Source of the DNA: Streptomyces lasiicapitis
GTDB taxonomy: Bacteria; Actinomycetota; Actinomycetes; Streptomycetales; Streptomycetaceae
Direction of reading: 5' to 3'
Length of the DNA stretch: 64,000 bases
NCBI RefSeq assembly: GCF_014646335.1
Contig: NZ_BMNG01000004.1
Coordinates: 212,276-276,275, forward strand
The number at the start of each line of letters is the position of its first letter. The stretch's first letter is position 1. The position numbers and the translations under genes are program-made. Of the stretch, positions 47,743 to 56,840 are shown one piece after another. The notes under the pieces are model-generated. The model was not told the origin of the DNA, searched no databases, and worked only from the letters and a program-made list of their open reading frames with translations.

Positions 47743-50667
47743 ATGACCACCAGCACGGAGTCCACGGAAGTCGAGCGCGACGAGGTCGGCGGCGACCTCG
47801 CGCGGCGGCTGCGCGCCGACCTCGACGGCGAGGTCAACTTCGACGACTACAGCCGCCACCTCTTCGCACGCGACGCCAGCATGTACGCCATCACGCCGCT
47901 GGGCGTCGTCTTCCCCCGGCACGCCGAGGACGTGCAGGCCACGGTGGCCGCCGCCGCCGAGCACGGCGTGTCCGTCGTGCCGCGCGGCGCGGGGACCAGC
48001 CTCGCCGGGCAGACCACAGGACCCGGCATCATCCTCGACCTGTCCCGGCACATGCGGCGCATCGTCGCCCTCGAACCCGAGGGCCGCACCGCCCTGGTCG
48101 AAACGGGAGTCGTCCAGGACCAGTTGAACCGCGCCGCCGCACCGCACGGCCTGATGTTCGGCCCCGACACCTCCACCAGCAACCGCGCCACCATCGGCGG
48201 CATGGTCGGCAACAACTCGGCGGGCAGCGGCTCGTTGCGGTACGGCATGACCATCGACCACGTACGCGCCCTCGACGTCGTGCTCGCCGACGCGAGCACC
48301 GCGCACCTGTCGCCGCTGACCGCGCGCGAACACGCGGACCGCGCCCGCGGCACCGGCCTGGACGGCCGCATCCACCGCGAACTGCCCGCGCTCGTCGCGG
48401 CGAACGCCGACGCCATCGCCACCGGATTCCCCGGCCACTGGCGGCGGGCGGGCGGCTACCGCCTGGACCGGCTCGCCCGCGAGGACACGCCGTTCGACCT
48501 GGCGAAGTTCCTCGTCGGCTCGGAGGGCACCCTCGCCATCAGCACCCGCGCCCTGGTGGACCTCGTACCGAAACCGGCGCACACCGTGTTCGCCGTGGGC
48601 CACTTCACCTCGGTGGCCGGAGCCATCGAAGCCACCCAGGACGCACTCGCCTGCGACCCGGCCGCCGTCGAGCTGATGGACCGCACGATCCTCGACCTGT
48701 CCCGGCAGAAGATCGAGTACGCCTCGCTCGCCACCGTCCTCGAAGGCGACCCGGACGCGCTCCTGTTCGTCTCCTTCACCGGCGACGACGAACGTGAACT
48801 CATCGCCAACGTAGAGAGGTTGAAGAAGCTGTGGCAGCGGCACGGCCACGGCTATCACACCCTCGCCGCGCTCTCCCGGGCCGACCAGACGGCGCTGCTC
48901 AAGGTCCGCAAGTCCAGCCTCGGCCTGCTCATGGCCGCCAGTGAGGGCACGCTCCGGCCGCTGGCGTTCATCGAGGACACCGCCGTCGACCCGGTCCATC
49001 TGCCCGCGTACACCGCCAGGTTGAAGAAGGTCCTGGACCGCCACGGCCTCACCGCCGGGTTCTACGGCCACTGCTCGGTGGGCTGTCTGCACATCCGCCC
49101 GTTCCTCGACGTCACCGATCCCGCGCAGCGGCAGACCATGCGCGAGGTCGCCGAGGAGATCAAGGACCTGGTCACCGAGTACGGCGGCGTCAACTCCAGC
49201 GAACACGGCGACGGCCTCGCCCGCAGCGAGTTCAACCGCGAGCTGTTCGGCGACGAGCTGTACGAGGCGATGCGGCGCGTGAAGGGCCTCTTCGACCCGG
49301 ACAACCGGCTCAACCCCGGCAAGATCGTCGACGCGCCCGCGATGACCGAGCACCTGCGGGACCCCGCGCTGCCGCCCGCGCCGGGCCTGCGCACGCGGCT
49401 CGACTTCGAGATATCCGGCGGCATGCGGGCCGCCGCCGACCGCTGCATGAACATCGGCCTGTGCCGCAAGAGCGAGACCGGCACGATGTGCCCCTCCTAT
49501 ATGGCGACCCGCAACGAGGAGGACTCCACGCGCGGCCGCGCGGGCGCCCTCGTCAAAGCCCTCTCCGCACCCGACCCGCACAAGGCGCTCGGCGACGAGC
49601 GGCTGCACGAGGTCCTCGACCTGTGCCTGATGTGCAAGGCCTGCAAGAGCGAGTGCCCGCTGGGCGTCGACATGGCATCACTGAAGGCGGAGGCGCTCGC
49701 CCACCACCACGACGAGCACGGCACACCGTTGCGCTCCCGGATCTTCGGCGCCATCCGCCTGCTCAACCGCCTCGGCTCGGCCACCGCCCCCCTGTCCAAC
49801 CTGCCCGGCCGCATCCCCCTCCTACGCCGACTCCTGCACCGCACCGTCGGCATCACCCCGCACCGCCCGCTGCCGCGCTACGCCCGCCGCAACCTGGTCC
49901 GCTGGTTCGGCCGCCGCCCGTCCGCCGTCGTCGCGGCGCCCCGGGGCACGGTCGTCATGCTCGCCGACTCCTTCACCACGTACACCGAACCGGAAATAGG
50001 CCAGGCCGCAGTCGAACTGCTCGAACGCGCCGGATGGGCCGTGCAGTTGGAGAGCGGCGGCTGCTGCGGCCGCGCCGCGCTGTCGAAGGGACTCCTCGAC
50101 GAGGCGAGCGACAAGGCCTTCCAACTCGTCCACCGCATCACGGAGACCTCGCCCCCCGACGCCCCCATCACCGGCTGTGAGCCGTCCTGCCTGATGACGC
50201 TGCGCGACGAACACAAGGCCCTGCTGCCCCTCGACTCCGCCCGCGAGGCCGTCACGGGCCGCGTCCGCCAGCTCGAAGAACTCCTCACCGAAGCCATCGA
50301 CGACGGCGCCCTCTCTCTGCGCCCCGACTCCTGGCTCCACGGCCGCACCCTGCTCTACCACGGCCACTGCCACCAGAAAGCCGAGGTCGGCACGGCGGCG
50401 ACCGTCGCCCTGCTGCGCCGCATCCCCGGCGTCGAGGTCCAGGAACTCGACGCGGGCTGCTGCGGCATGGCGGGCTCCTTCGGCTTCGAATCGGAGCACT
50501 ACGACGTGTCGATGACCGTGGGCGAGGACCGCCTGTTCCCCGCGGTCCGCGCCGCGTCCGACGACACGGTCGTCGTCGCCACGGGCGCGTCGTGCCGCCA
50601 GCAGATCTTCCACGGCACGGAACGGAACGCCTGGCATCCGGTGCAGTTGGTGCGGGAGGCGCTGTGA
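47743..50667 (+). CDS. FAD-linked, Fe-S D-2-hydroxyacid dehydrogenase (GlcD-GlcF fusion type)
   Basis: A 974-residue protein from ATG 47743. The N-terminal half is a PCMH-type FAD domain (VVPRGAGTSLAGQTTGPGII; SNRATIGGMVGNNSAGSGSL; KFLVGSEGTLAIST) plus its C-terminal cap (INSSEHGD-like VNSSEHGDGLAR, FDPDNRLNPGK). Two 4Fe-4S binding segments follow (CMNIGLCRKSETGTMCP; CLMCKACKSECP), then two CCG domains (ESGGCCGRAA; DAGCCGMAGSFG). This arrangement is that of YdiJ-like enzymes oxidising glycolate, D-lactate or D-2-hydroxyglutarate with quinone or another acceptor. With the aminotransferase it would convert a 2-hydroxyacid to a 2-oxoacid and then an amino acid. Confidence 0.9.
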   Translation: MTTSTESTEVERDEVGGDLARRLRADLDGEVNFDDYSRHLFARDASMYAITPLGVVFPRHAEDVQATVAAAAEHGVSVVPRGAGTSLAGQTTGPGIILDLSRHMRRIVALEPEGRTALVETGVVQDQLNRAAAPHGLMFGPDTSTSNRATIGGMVGNNSAGSGSLRYGMTIDHVRALDVVLADASTAHLSPLTAREHADRARGTGLDGRIHRELPALVAANADAIATGFPGHWRRAGGYRLDRLAREDTPFDLAKFLVGSEGTLAISTRALVDLVPKPAHTVFAVGHFTSVAGAIEATQDALACDPAAVELMDRTILDLSRQKIEYASLATVLEGDPDALLFVSFTGDDERELIANVERLKKLWQRHGHGYHTLAALSRADQTALLKVRKSSLGLLMAASEGTLRPLAFIEDTAVDPVHLPAYTARLKKVLDRHGLTAGFYGHCSVGCLHIRPFLDVTDPAQRQTMREVAEEIKDLVTEYGGVNSSEHGDGLARSEFNRELFGDELYEAMRRVKGLFDPDNRLNPGKIVDAPAMTEHLRDPALPPAPGLRTRLDFEISGGMRAAADRCMNIGLCRKSETGTMCPSYMATRNEEDSTRGRAGALVKALSAPDPHKALGDERLHEVLDLCLMCKACKSECPLGVDMASLKAEALAHHHDEHGTPLRSRIFGAIRLLNRLGSATAPLSNLPGRIPLLRRLLHRTVGITPHRPLPRYARRNLVRWFGRRPSAVVAAPRGTVVMLADSFTTYTEPEIGQAAVELLERAGWAVQLESGGCCGRAALSKGLLDEASDKAFQLVHRITETSPPDAPITGCEPSCLMTLRDEHKALLPLDSAREAVTGRVRQLEELLTEAIDDGALSLRPDSWLHGRTLLYHGHCHQKAEVGTAATVALLRRIPGVEVQELDAGCCGMAGSFGFESEHYDVSMTVGEDRLFPAVRAASDDTVVVATGASCRQQIFHGTERNAWHPVQLVREAL

Positions 50668-50744
50668 GGGGGACCGGCACCCATGGTGCTGGGCCCTGGG
50701 TGCCGGTCCCCCAGGGCGCTGGGCCCGTGGTGCCGGGCCCCGCC

Positions 50745-51365
50745 TCACTCCCCGCCGACCTGGCTGAGCCGGTCGTCGCCCACCCGGCTCTGTACGTCCG
50801 TGAGCAGGACGTGCAGGAGTTCCGTGAGGCCGGCCTGCTGCTCGGGAGTGAGGCCGGCGACCAAGTCGGCCTCGCGGTGGAGCACTTGGTCGACCGTGGC
50901 CTCGACGAGGTCGTGCCCGGCCGGGGTCAGGGTGACGAGCACCGTGCGGGGGCGGCCCCCGGCCGCCTCGCGGGTCACCAGGCCCTCCTGTTCGGCGCGG
51001 GCGACGCGCTGCGAGACGGCACCCGCCGTCACCAGTGAACGGCGCCCGAGTTCGCGGGTGCTCAGGGCGTACGGGGGGCCGCTGCGGCGCAGCACGCTCA
51101 GCAGGTCGAGCGTGGCGGTGTCCACCCCGGCCCGTGCCAGGACCCGGCGGCGGTCGTCGCCGAACAGCTTGGCCAACTGCCAGATCGGTGTGACGATCCC
51201 GATCGAGGAGACCGGGGTGCCGGGGCGCTCGCGCTCCCATGCGGCGGCGATCTCCCGGGCGGAGTGGGCGCGCTCGGGGTCCTGCGGCGCGGCGGGGCCC
51301 GGGGTGCGCGCCCCGTCGCGGTCTCCGCCGTCGCCGTCCCGCCCCGTCTGCGGATTCCTTGCCAC
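50745..51365 (-). CDS. MarR-family transcriptional regulator
   Basis: A 206-residue protein from GTG 51365. After a charged, disordered ~35-residue N-terminus comes the MarR winged helix (STRELGRRSLVTAGAVSQRV, ARAEQEGLVTREAAGGRPRT, VLVTLTPAGHDLVEATV). It is divergent from an SDR gene across 70 bp containing overlapping A/T-rich palindromes, so it probably represses that gene and itself. Confidence 0.9.
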   Translation of the reverse strand: MARNPQTGRDGDGGDRDGARTPGPAAPQDPERAHSAREIAAAWERERPGTPVSSIGIVTPIWQLAKLFGDDRRRVLARAGVDTATLDLLSVLRRSGPPYALSTRELGRRSLVTAGAVSQRVARAEQEGLVTREAAGGRPRTVLVTLTPAGHDLVEATVDQVLHREADLVAGLTPEQQAGLTELLHVLLTDVQSRVGDDRLSQVGGE

Positions 51366-51394
51366 CGTGACCCTCCCGAGTGATATATTCAGGT

Positions 51395-51411
51395 CTAAAT
51401 TTAGCCCTAAA
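51395..51411. promoter_or_regulatory. Overlapping palindromes in MarR/SDR intergenic region
   Basis: CTAAATTTAG (51395-51404) is a perfect 10-bp palindrome. TTTAG-CC-CTAAA (51400-51411) overlaps it, giving three TAAA/TTTAG half-sites in 17 bp. The A/T-rich block is exceptional in this GC-rich DNA and lies beside TATATT, a possible -10 box. Probable MarR operator. Confidence 0.65.
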
Positions 51412-51435
51412 CGGATCTGATTCGGAGCTCAGCAT

Positions 51436-52155
51436 ATGGCACGCACCATCCTGGTCACCGGTGGCGGCACGGGCATCGGCCGCGCGATCGCGAGGCACTT
51501 CGCAGCCGAGGGCGAGAGCGTGATCGTCACCGGCCGGCGCCCCGGCCCGCTCAAGGAAGTGGCCGCCGAGACCGGTGCCCGCACGGCGATCTGCGACCAC
51601 ACCGACCCCGCCGCGCTCACCCGCCTCCTCGACGAACTGCCCGAACGGATCGACGTTCTGGTCAACAACGCGGGCGGGAACATCGCGTTCGACACCGACG
51701 GCAAGACCGACCTCGCCTCCTACGCCCGGGACTTCCGCGCCAACCTCGACGCCAACCTCGTCGGCGCGGCGCTCACCACGAAGGCGCTGGAGGACCGGCT
51801 CGCCGCCGGCGGCGCCGTCGTCCACATCGGCTCGATCGCCGCCGAGCAGCCGGCCGGTTCCTACGGCGCGGCCAAGGCGGGCCTCGCCAACTGGAACATC
51901 GACCTGGCGCACGCGCTCGGCCGCCGTGGCATCACGGCCAACGTCGTCGCGCCCGGCTACATCGCCGACACCGAGTTCTTCCGCGACCGGCTCTCGCACG
52001 AGCGGCGCGAGCAGCTGGTGGCGGCCACCGCGACCGGCCGCGCCGGCGCGCCCTCCGACATCGCGGGCACCGTCGCCTTCCTCGCCTCCCCGGCGGCCCG
52101 CCACATCACCGGCCAGGTGCTGCACGTCAACGGAGGGGCGCGCGCCACGCGTTGA
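51436..52155 (+). CDS. SDR family oxidoreductase
   Basis: A 239-residue short-chain dehydrogenase from ATG 51436. Cofactor motif TGGGTGIG, NNAGG, catalytic Ser in IGSIAAEQ, and Tyr/Lys in SYGAAKAGLANWN are present; the C-terminus is HITGQVLHVNGGARATR. The substrate is unknown. It is divergent from, and probably controlled by, the MarR regulator. Confidence 0.9.
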   Translation: MARTILVTGGGTGIGRAIARHFAAEGESVIVTGRRPGPLKEVAAETGARTAICDHTDPAALTRLLDELPERIDVLVNNAGGNIAFDTDGKTDLASYARDFRANLDANLVGAALTTKALEDRLAAGGAVVHIGSIAAEQPAGSYGAAKAGLANWNIDLAHALGRRGITANVVAPGYIADTEFFRDRLSHERREQLVAATATGRAGAPSDIAGTVAFLASPAARHITGQVLHVNGGARATR

Positions 52156-52251
52156 GGCGCCGCCGCCCGTCACGGGTTGAGGCGCCCGCCCGTCACACGC
52201 GGAGACACGCTGCCGGGACCGGCCGGCAGTCGGTGGCCGGGGGCCAGAGCG

Positions 52252-52923
52252 TCAGCCCTTCGCCGGATCCGGCAGCAACTCCCGCAGCAGTTCCTCGAAC
52301 TCGTCCGCCGTGGGCGGCTCGTCGTCGAGCAGGCCCTGGAGGAGCAGGCCGTCGTAGGCCTGCGTGAACAGCTTGACGCGCAGCGGGTCGTCCGTGAACG
52401 CGCGGGCGAAGGCGGCCAGGGCCTCCTTCCAGCGACGGGTCGCCGCGCGCTGCTCCGGGCGGCGCACCGCGAGCAGGCACAGCTCGAACTCGGCGAGCAG
52501 ATGTCCGGGCGGCGTCAGGATCCCCGCCATCAGCAGCGCCAGCGCCCGGCGCTTGTCGACGCCGTCGTCCGGCGCCTCGACCAGCGCCTCGATGCGCGCG
52601 GAGTCCTCCTCCATGCACTGCGTCAGCGCCGCGGTGAGCAGCGCGTCGATACTGCTGAAGTAGTACGTCGTCGCGGTCGTCGGCAGCTGCGCCTCACGGG
52701 CCACCGTGCGATGCGTGACGCCCCCGGCGCCGTCGCGCGCGATGACGCGTACGGTCGCCTCTATCAGCGCCCGGCGGCGCCGCTCGCCCTTGACGCGGCG
52801 GCCGTCCGTGGCGGCCGCGCCTTCCGCCCGCTTGAGGTCCGGGATGGCTCTCGTGCCGCTCCCGGCCGTGCCTTCCGGCCCGGCTTCCGTTCCCGTGCTG
52901 GTGTCGGTGCCCGTCTCGTTCAG
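52252..52923 (-). CDS. TetR-family regulator with probable CTG start
   Basis: The C-terminal part runs in frame from 52704 to 52252, but the HTH (RRALIEATVRVIARDGAGGV, THRTVAREAQLPTTATTYYF) lies upstream of the first GTG. Reading back, there is no in-frame ATG, GTG or TTG before an in-frame stop; the only suitable codon is CTG at 52923, six bases after GGAG. From there the protein is 223 residues with a ~50-residue Thr/Gly/Glu-rich N-terminal extension. The C-terminal domain (LLAEFELCLLAVRRPEQRAA; LRVKLFTQAYDGLLLQGLLD) is TetR-like. Divergent from a GNAT gene; a CCGGTCG-N15-CGACCGG repeat in the gap (52979-53007) is a possible operator. Confidence 0.75.
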   Translation of the reverse strand: MNETGTDTSTGTEAGPEGTAGSGTRAIPDLKRAEGAAATDGRRVKGERRRRALIEATVRVIARDGAGGVTHRTVAREAQLPTTATTYYFSSIDALLTAALTQCMEEDSARIEALVEAPDDGVDKRRALALLMAGILTPPGHLLAEFELCLLAVRRPEQRAATRRWKEALAAFARAFTDDPLRVKLFTQAYDGLLLQGLLDDEPPTADEFEELLRELLPDPAKG

Positions 52924-53102
52924 GGTGATCTCCGCTGCTCACATGCTGCCGCTCATGAACCGTTCGCGCCGACGTTACCCGGTCGCCGGGCAGACTCTGC
53001 CGACCGGTGTCCAGGCCACCCCTGCCGCCCCTGCCGCACCGCCTGAGACGGCCGTCCGCATATTGGTTTGCGCAGGTCAGCCAGGTCGGATAGGAACCTT
53101 GC

Positions 53103-53669
53103 ATGCTAAGGGGAGGCAAGGTCGGGCTCAGGGCCCGGCACATGGACGACATCCCGGTCCTGCGGACCGAGCTCTACGACGACGTGGTGAACGGCTCGCG
53201 GGCCGACGGCCGTCCGTGGCGTCCGATCACACCCGGCCAGGAGGACTCGCGGCTCGCGGTGGACGACAAGGAGCAGAGCCACGTCCCGTTCTCCGTGGTG
53301 GAGCTGGACGGCGGCGCGCTCGTCGGCACCGCGACGCTGTGGAGCATCGACAACCACAACCGGTCCGCCCACATCGGCCTCGGCCTGCTGCCGTCCGCCC
53401 GCGGCAAGGGCTACGGCACCGATGTGGTCGCGGTCCTCTGCCACTACGGCTTCGTCGTACGCGGCATGCAGCGCCTGCAGATCGAGACGCTCTCGGACAA
53501 CGCCGCCATGCTGCGCTCCGCCGAACGCAACGGCTTCGTCCGCGAGGGCGTGCTGCGCTCCTCGGCCTGGGTTCTGGGAGAGTTCCTGGACGAGGTGCTG
53601 CTCGGGCTCCTCGTCCAGGACTGGAAGCCGGATTCGAAGCCGGACCTGAAGCCGGACTTGAAGGGCTAG
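53103..53669 (+). CDS. GNAT family N-acetyltransferase (RimJ/RimL-like)
   Basis: A 188-residue protein from ATG 53103. Motif A is LGLLPSARGKGYGTDVVAVL (RGKGYG pyrophosphate loop), followed by LQIETLSDNAAMLRSAERNG and GFVREGVLRSSAWVLGEF, the RimJ/RimL-type pattern. The C-terminus ends in near-repeats (KPDSKPDLKPDLKG), likely disordered. It lies three bases before a LysR gene, so the two form an operon. Confidence 0.88.
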   Translation: MLRGGKVGLRARHMDDIPVLRTELYDDVVNGSRADGRPWRPITPGQEDSRLAVDDKEQSHVPFSVVELDGGALVGTATLWSIDNHNRSAHIGLGLLPSARGKGYGTDVVAVLCHYGFVVRGMQRLQIETLSDNAAMLRSAERNGFVREGVLRSSAWVLGEFLDEVLLGLLVQDWKPDSKPDLKPDLKG

Positions 53670-53672
53670 CCG

Positions 53673-54575
53673 ATGAGCCTTCGTCAGTACGAGTACGCCC
53701 TGGCCGTCGCCGAGGAGGGCTCGGTGACCGCGGCGGCCGAGCTGCTGCACGTCGCTCAGCCGTCGGTGTCCCAGCAGATCCGAGGCCTGGAACGGGACCT
53801 CGGCGTGCAGCTGTTCGACCGTACGCCGACCGGCCTTGTGCCCACCGCGGTCGGCCGCGCGTTCCTGCGGGAGGCGGAGGTCGCGGTGCGGGCGGCACGG
53901 CGGGCGACGGCGACGGCGCGGGCCGGGTCCGACGATCTGGTGGGCGAGTTGGTGGTCGCGGTGCAGATGGGCTTCGGTACGCGGCAGCTTCCGGGAGCCC
54001 TTGGCGCGCTGCGTCGCCGCTTCCCGCGCCTTGAGGTCACCGTCTTCGAGGAGCCGAGCTCCGCCGAGCTGGAGCGGCTGTGCCGTCGGGGCGTGCTCGA
54101 CCTCGCCCTGATGGCGGCGTGCGAGCGCAGCCCCGCCAACGCGCACCACCTCGGCGACGAGGCGTTCGCCGTGGTCCTTGCCGCCGGGCACCGGCTGCTC
54201 GCCGCGGACCGGGTCGAGTTGCGCGAACTGGAGCGGGAGGCGTGGGTGCGGTTCGACCGCGACAGCGCGCTCGACGGCGTGCTCCTGAGCGTGCTGCGGG
54301 ACAACGAACTGCCCCCGACCACCGTCGCCCGCGTGTCCCAGACGGCGACGGCCGTGCGCTGGGCCGCCCTCGGCCTCGGGGCCACGCTCGTTCCGTCCTC
54401 CGCGGTGCCCCAGGGCCAGGAGCACCTCGCGCGCCCGGTGTCCCCGGCCGTGACCCAGCCCGTCATCGCCGTACTCCGGCAGAGCCCGGGCCCGGCGGAG
54501 ACGGCTCTGCTGGAACTCCTGCGTCGGGAGACCTGGTCCGGGCCTGAATTCGAGTCCGAGTCCGCTTTCGGCTGA
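53673..54575 (+). CDS. LysR-family transcriptional regulator
   Basis: A 300-residue regulator from ATG 53673. HTH at about 1-60 (SLRQYEYALAVAEEGSVTAA, AELLHVAQPSVSQQIRGLER), then the type-2 binding-protein effector domain (ELVVAVQMGFGTRQLPGALG; DLALMAACERSPANAHHLGD; WAALGLGATLVPSSAVPQGQ). Unlike most LysR genes it is not divergent from its target; it lies in tandem after the GNAT gene. Targets unknown. Confidence 0.9.
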   Translation: MSLRQYEYALAVAEEGSVTAAAELLHVAQPSVSQQIRGLERDLGVQLFDRTPTGLVPTAVGRAFLREAEVAVRAARRATATARAGSDDLVGELVVAVQMGFGTRQLPGALGALRRRFPRLEVTVFEEPSSAELERLCRRGVLDLALMAACERSPANAHHLGDEAFAVVLAAGHRLLAADRVELRELEREAWVRFDRDSALDGVLLSVLRDNELPPTTVARVSQTATAVRWAALGLGATLVPSSAVPQGQEHLARPVSPAVTQPVIAVLRQSPGPAETALLELLRRETWSGPEFESESAFG

Positions 54576-54683
54576 ACTCGCTCAGCTCGTGCGGCGTCGG
54601 GCTTCATGAGCGCTTCTTGCCCGGAGTATGAGCAAACGATGACGGCGGCCGGTCGGGCGCCCGGGGACTGTTGTGCTGGGCGC

Positions 54684-55517
54684 ATGAACAGCAAGCGCAA
54701 GTCCCGTTCCCGTTCTCCTCGCCGCCCGGCCCGCCACGCCCTGGGCGCGGTCGCCGCGGTCGCCGCCCTCGGCCTCACCTTGGTCGCATGCGGCGACAAC
54801 GGCTCCGGCGCCAGGGACGAAGGGAAGAGCAAGACGGCGAGCAAGACGCCCAGCACCGGTACGAAGGTGCTCTGGCTGGGCGATTCCATCGCGGGCGCCG
54901 AGGCCCCCGCCCTGGGCGCGGCCCTGAAGGCCAGTGGTGTGGAGTTCAAGGACTCCTCTTCGGACGGCGGCGGCACGGTCGTCGACAGTGGCGAGAAGAT
55001 CACGCAGATGATCTCCGGCGACTCGTGGAAGCGCCTCGCCAAGGACATCGAGTCGTTCCGGCCCACCGTGGTCGCGTACCAGATCACGACGTACGACTGG
55101 GGAAGCCGGGACCAGCAGCGCGCCGCCTACGAGAAGGTCGTCGACACGGCCAAGGACGCCGGGGCCGACGTCGTGTTCGTACCGTCCCCGCCCATCAAGA
55201 TCGACGGGTTCTACAAGCAGCACGAGGCGCAGATGCGTACCGCGCCCAAGGTGGCCGCGGAGGTCGCCGGGAAGAGCGGCGGCGCGGCGACGTTCCTCGA
55301 CGCCTCGAAGGTGTGGGGCACGGACGCCACGGCGAAGCAGGCGCTGCGCGCCCCGGACGGGATCCACAACTGCCAGCAGGGGGCGGCCGCCTTCGCCAAG
55401 TGGTTCAGCGGGGAGCTCGGCAAGCAGCAGAGCTTCACGCCGGCGCCGGTGGACTCCTGGGCGCAGAAGTCCTGGACCGGCGACGAGCGCTACGGCAAGC
55501 TCCGCTGTGCCGCGTGA
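54684..55517 (+). CDS. SGNH-hydrolase-like lipoprotein
   Basis: A 277-residue protein from ATG 54684. A basic N-terminus (KRKSRSRSPRRPARH) leads into a signal ending in lipobox LTLVAC (Cys36). The mature domain starts with the block-I motif VLWLGDSIAG (Ser68) and ends with DGIHNCQQGAAAF, supplying the Asp/His of block V, so it has the SGNH catalytic set. It overlaps the downstream acyltransferase-3 gene by 11 nt. In many bacteria these two domains are fused (OatA-like, peptidoglycan or glycan O-acetylation). Here they are separate, coupled genes. Confidence 0.8.
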   Translation: MNSKRKSRSRSPRRPARHALGAVAAVAALGLTLVACGDNGSGARDEGKSKTASKTPSTGTKVLWLGDSIAGAEAPALGAALKASGVEFKDSSSDGGGTVVDSGEKITQMISGDSWKRLAKDIESFRPTVVAYQITTYDWGSRDQQRAAYEKVVDTAKDAGADVVFVPSPPIKIDGFYKQHEAQMRTAPKVAAEVAGKSGGAATFLDASKVWGTDATAKQALRAPDGIHNCQQGAAAFAKWFSGELGKQQSFTPAPVDSWAQKSWTGDERYGKLRCAA

Positions 55518-56745
55518 CGGAAGCGCCGCGGGCCGTTCGCACATCACCGCCCTCGACGGGCTCCGCGGTTTCGCCGTCGGGGCCGTGCTGCTCTTCCACG
55601 CCGGGCACCTGCGCGGCGGATTCCTCGGCGTCGACCTGTTCTTCGTGCTCTCCGGGTTCCTGATCACCGGGCTGCTGCTCGGCGAGGCGAAGGCGAAACC
55701 GAAGGCGAAGGCGAAGGCGCGTGGCGCGAAGCGCCGGGCGCGCGGCCGGATCGACCTGGCCGCGTTCTGGGGTCGCCGTGCCCGCCGCCTGCTGCCCGCT
55801 CTCCTCTGCGTGGTGGTCGTGACCGTCCCGGCCACGTGGGCGTGGGGCAGCCCGGAGCAACTCCGCTTCGCGCTCGACGACATGCCCTGGGTCGGCGCCC
55901 AAGCGGTCAACTGGCATTACATCACCGAGCAGATCGGCTACTGGAACGCCTCCGACACCCGTGTCTTCGCGCACCTGTGGAGCATCGGGGTGGAGTGGCA
56001 GTTCTATCTGGCCTGGCCGCTGGTGGTGGCGGTGGCCGCTCGGGCGCGGTGCGGCGAGCGGATCGTGGCCGCGCTCGCCGGGGCGGGCGCCCTGGTCTCC
56101 CTCGCCCTGACCGTCTCGCTCGGCGCCGCGGTGGACACCACCCGCGCCTACGAGGGCACCGACACGCGTGCCGCCGCCCTGCTGCTCGGGGCGCTCGTGG
56201 CGACCGCGCCGGTACGGAACCTCGTACGCCGGGTGCCGCCCCGCGTAGCCGACCCGGTGTGCCTGGCCCTGGCGTGCGGCCTCGCGGTGGCGTGGGCGGT
56301 GACCGAGGGCGAGAAGGCGCCCCTGCTCTTCCAGGGCGGGCTCTTCCTGCACTCCCTGACCGCGGCCGTGCTGATCGTCCTGATGGCCCAGGTGCCCGGC
56401 ACCCGGGCGGCACGGATCGCGGGCAGCCGCCTGCCGCGTGGCCTGGGCAGGCTGTCGTACAGCCTGTATCTGTGGCACTGGCCGGTGTACCTGCTGCTGT
56501 TGCCGCGGCTCACGGCGCTGGGGGACTGGGGCGGGACGGCCGTCGCGATCGGGGTCTCACTGGCGGCCGCCGCGGTGACGACGCGGTGCGTCGAGGATCC
56601 CGTGCGGTTCCGGGCGGGGTGGGCGCGTGGCGGGCGCGGGCCGATCGTGGTGGGCGCGGTGGCCCTGGCGGGAGCCGTGCTGTGGGTGGCGGTGCCCGAG
56701 CCGGTGACGGGGGTGGGCACGGTCGACGTCGATCAGTTGAGGTGA
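55507..56745 (+). CDS. Acyltransferase-3 (OafA/YrhL-type) membrane protein
   Basis: A 412-residue polytopic protein from GTG 55507 inside the end of the SGNH gene. Conserved: ITALDGLRGFAVGAVLLFHA (with catalytic-type His), GGFLGVDLFFVLSGFLITGL, FWGRRARRLLPALL, LWSIGVEWQFYLAWPLVV and SYSLYLWHWPVYLLLLP. About ten helices. A basic Ala/Lys loop (EAKAKPKAKAKARGAKRRAR) interrupts the first cytoplasmic segment. The family moves acyl groups across the membrane to glycans. It likely passes acetyl groups to the SGNH lipoprotein outside the cell. Confidence 0.87.
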   Translation: MPRDGSAAGRSHITALDGLRGFAVGAVLLFHAGHLRGGFLGVDLFFVLSGFLITGLLLGEAKAKPKAKAKARGAKRRARGRIDLAAFWGRRARRLLPALLCVVVVTVPATWAWGSPEQLRFALDDMPWVGAQAVNWHYITEQIGYWNASDTRVFAHLWSIGVEWQFYLAWPLVVAVAARARCGERIVAALAGAGALVSLALTVSLGAAVDTTRAYEGTDTRAAALLLGALVATAPVRNLVRRVPPRVADPVCLALACGLAVAWAVTEGEKAPLLFQGGLFLHSLTAAVLIVLMAQVPGTRAARIAGSRLPRGLGRLSYSLYLWHWPVYLLLLPRLTALGDWGGTAVAIGVSLAAAAVTTRCVEDPVRFRAGWARGGRGPIVVGAVALAGAVLWVAVPEPVTGVGTVDVDQLR

Positions 56746-56840
56746 CCCCCACGCCCCCACCCGTACAGTGGGCGATCCACCCCACCACCCAATAGCTCAC
56801 GTAACGCCGCAAAACGCGCACCCCGTGGAAGGACCCGTAC

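Noticed and set aside
47695..49608. 637-codon frame antisense to the FAD/Fe-S dehydrogenase
   Set aside because: No domain; caused by stop-codon scarcity in high-GC DNA.
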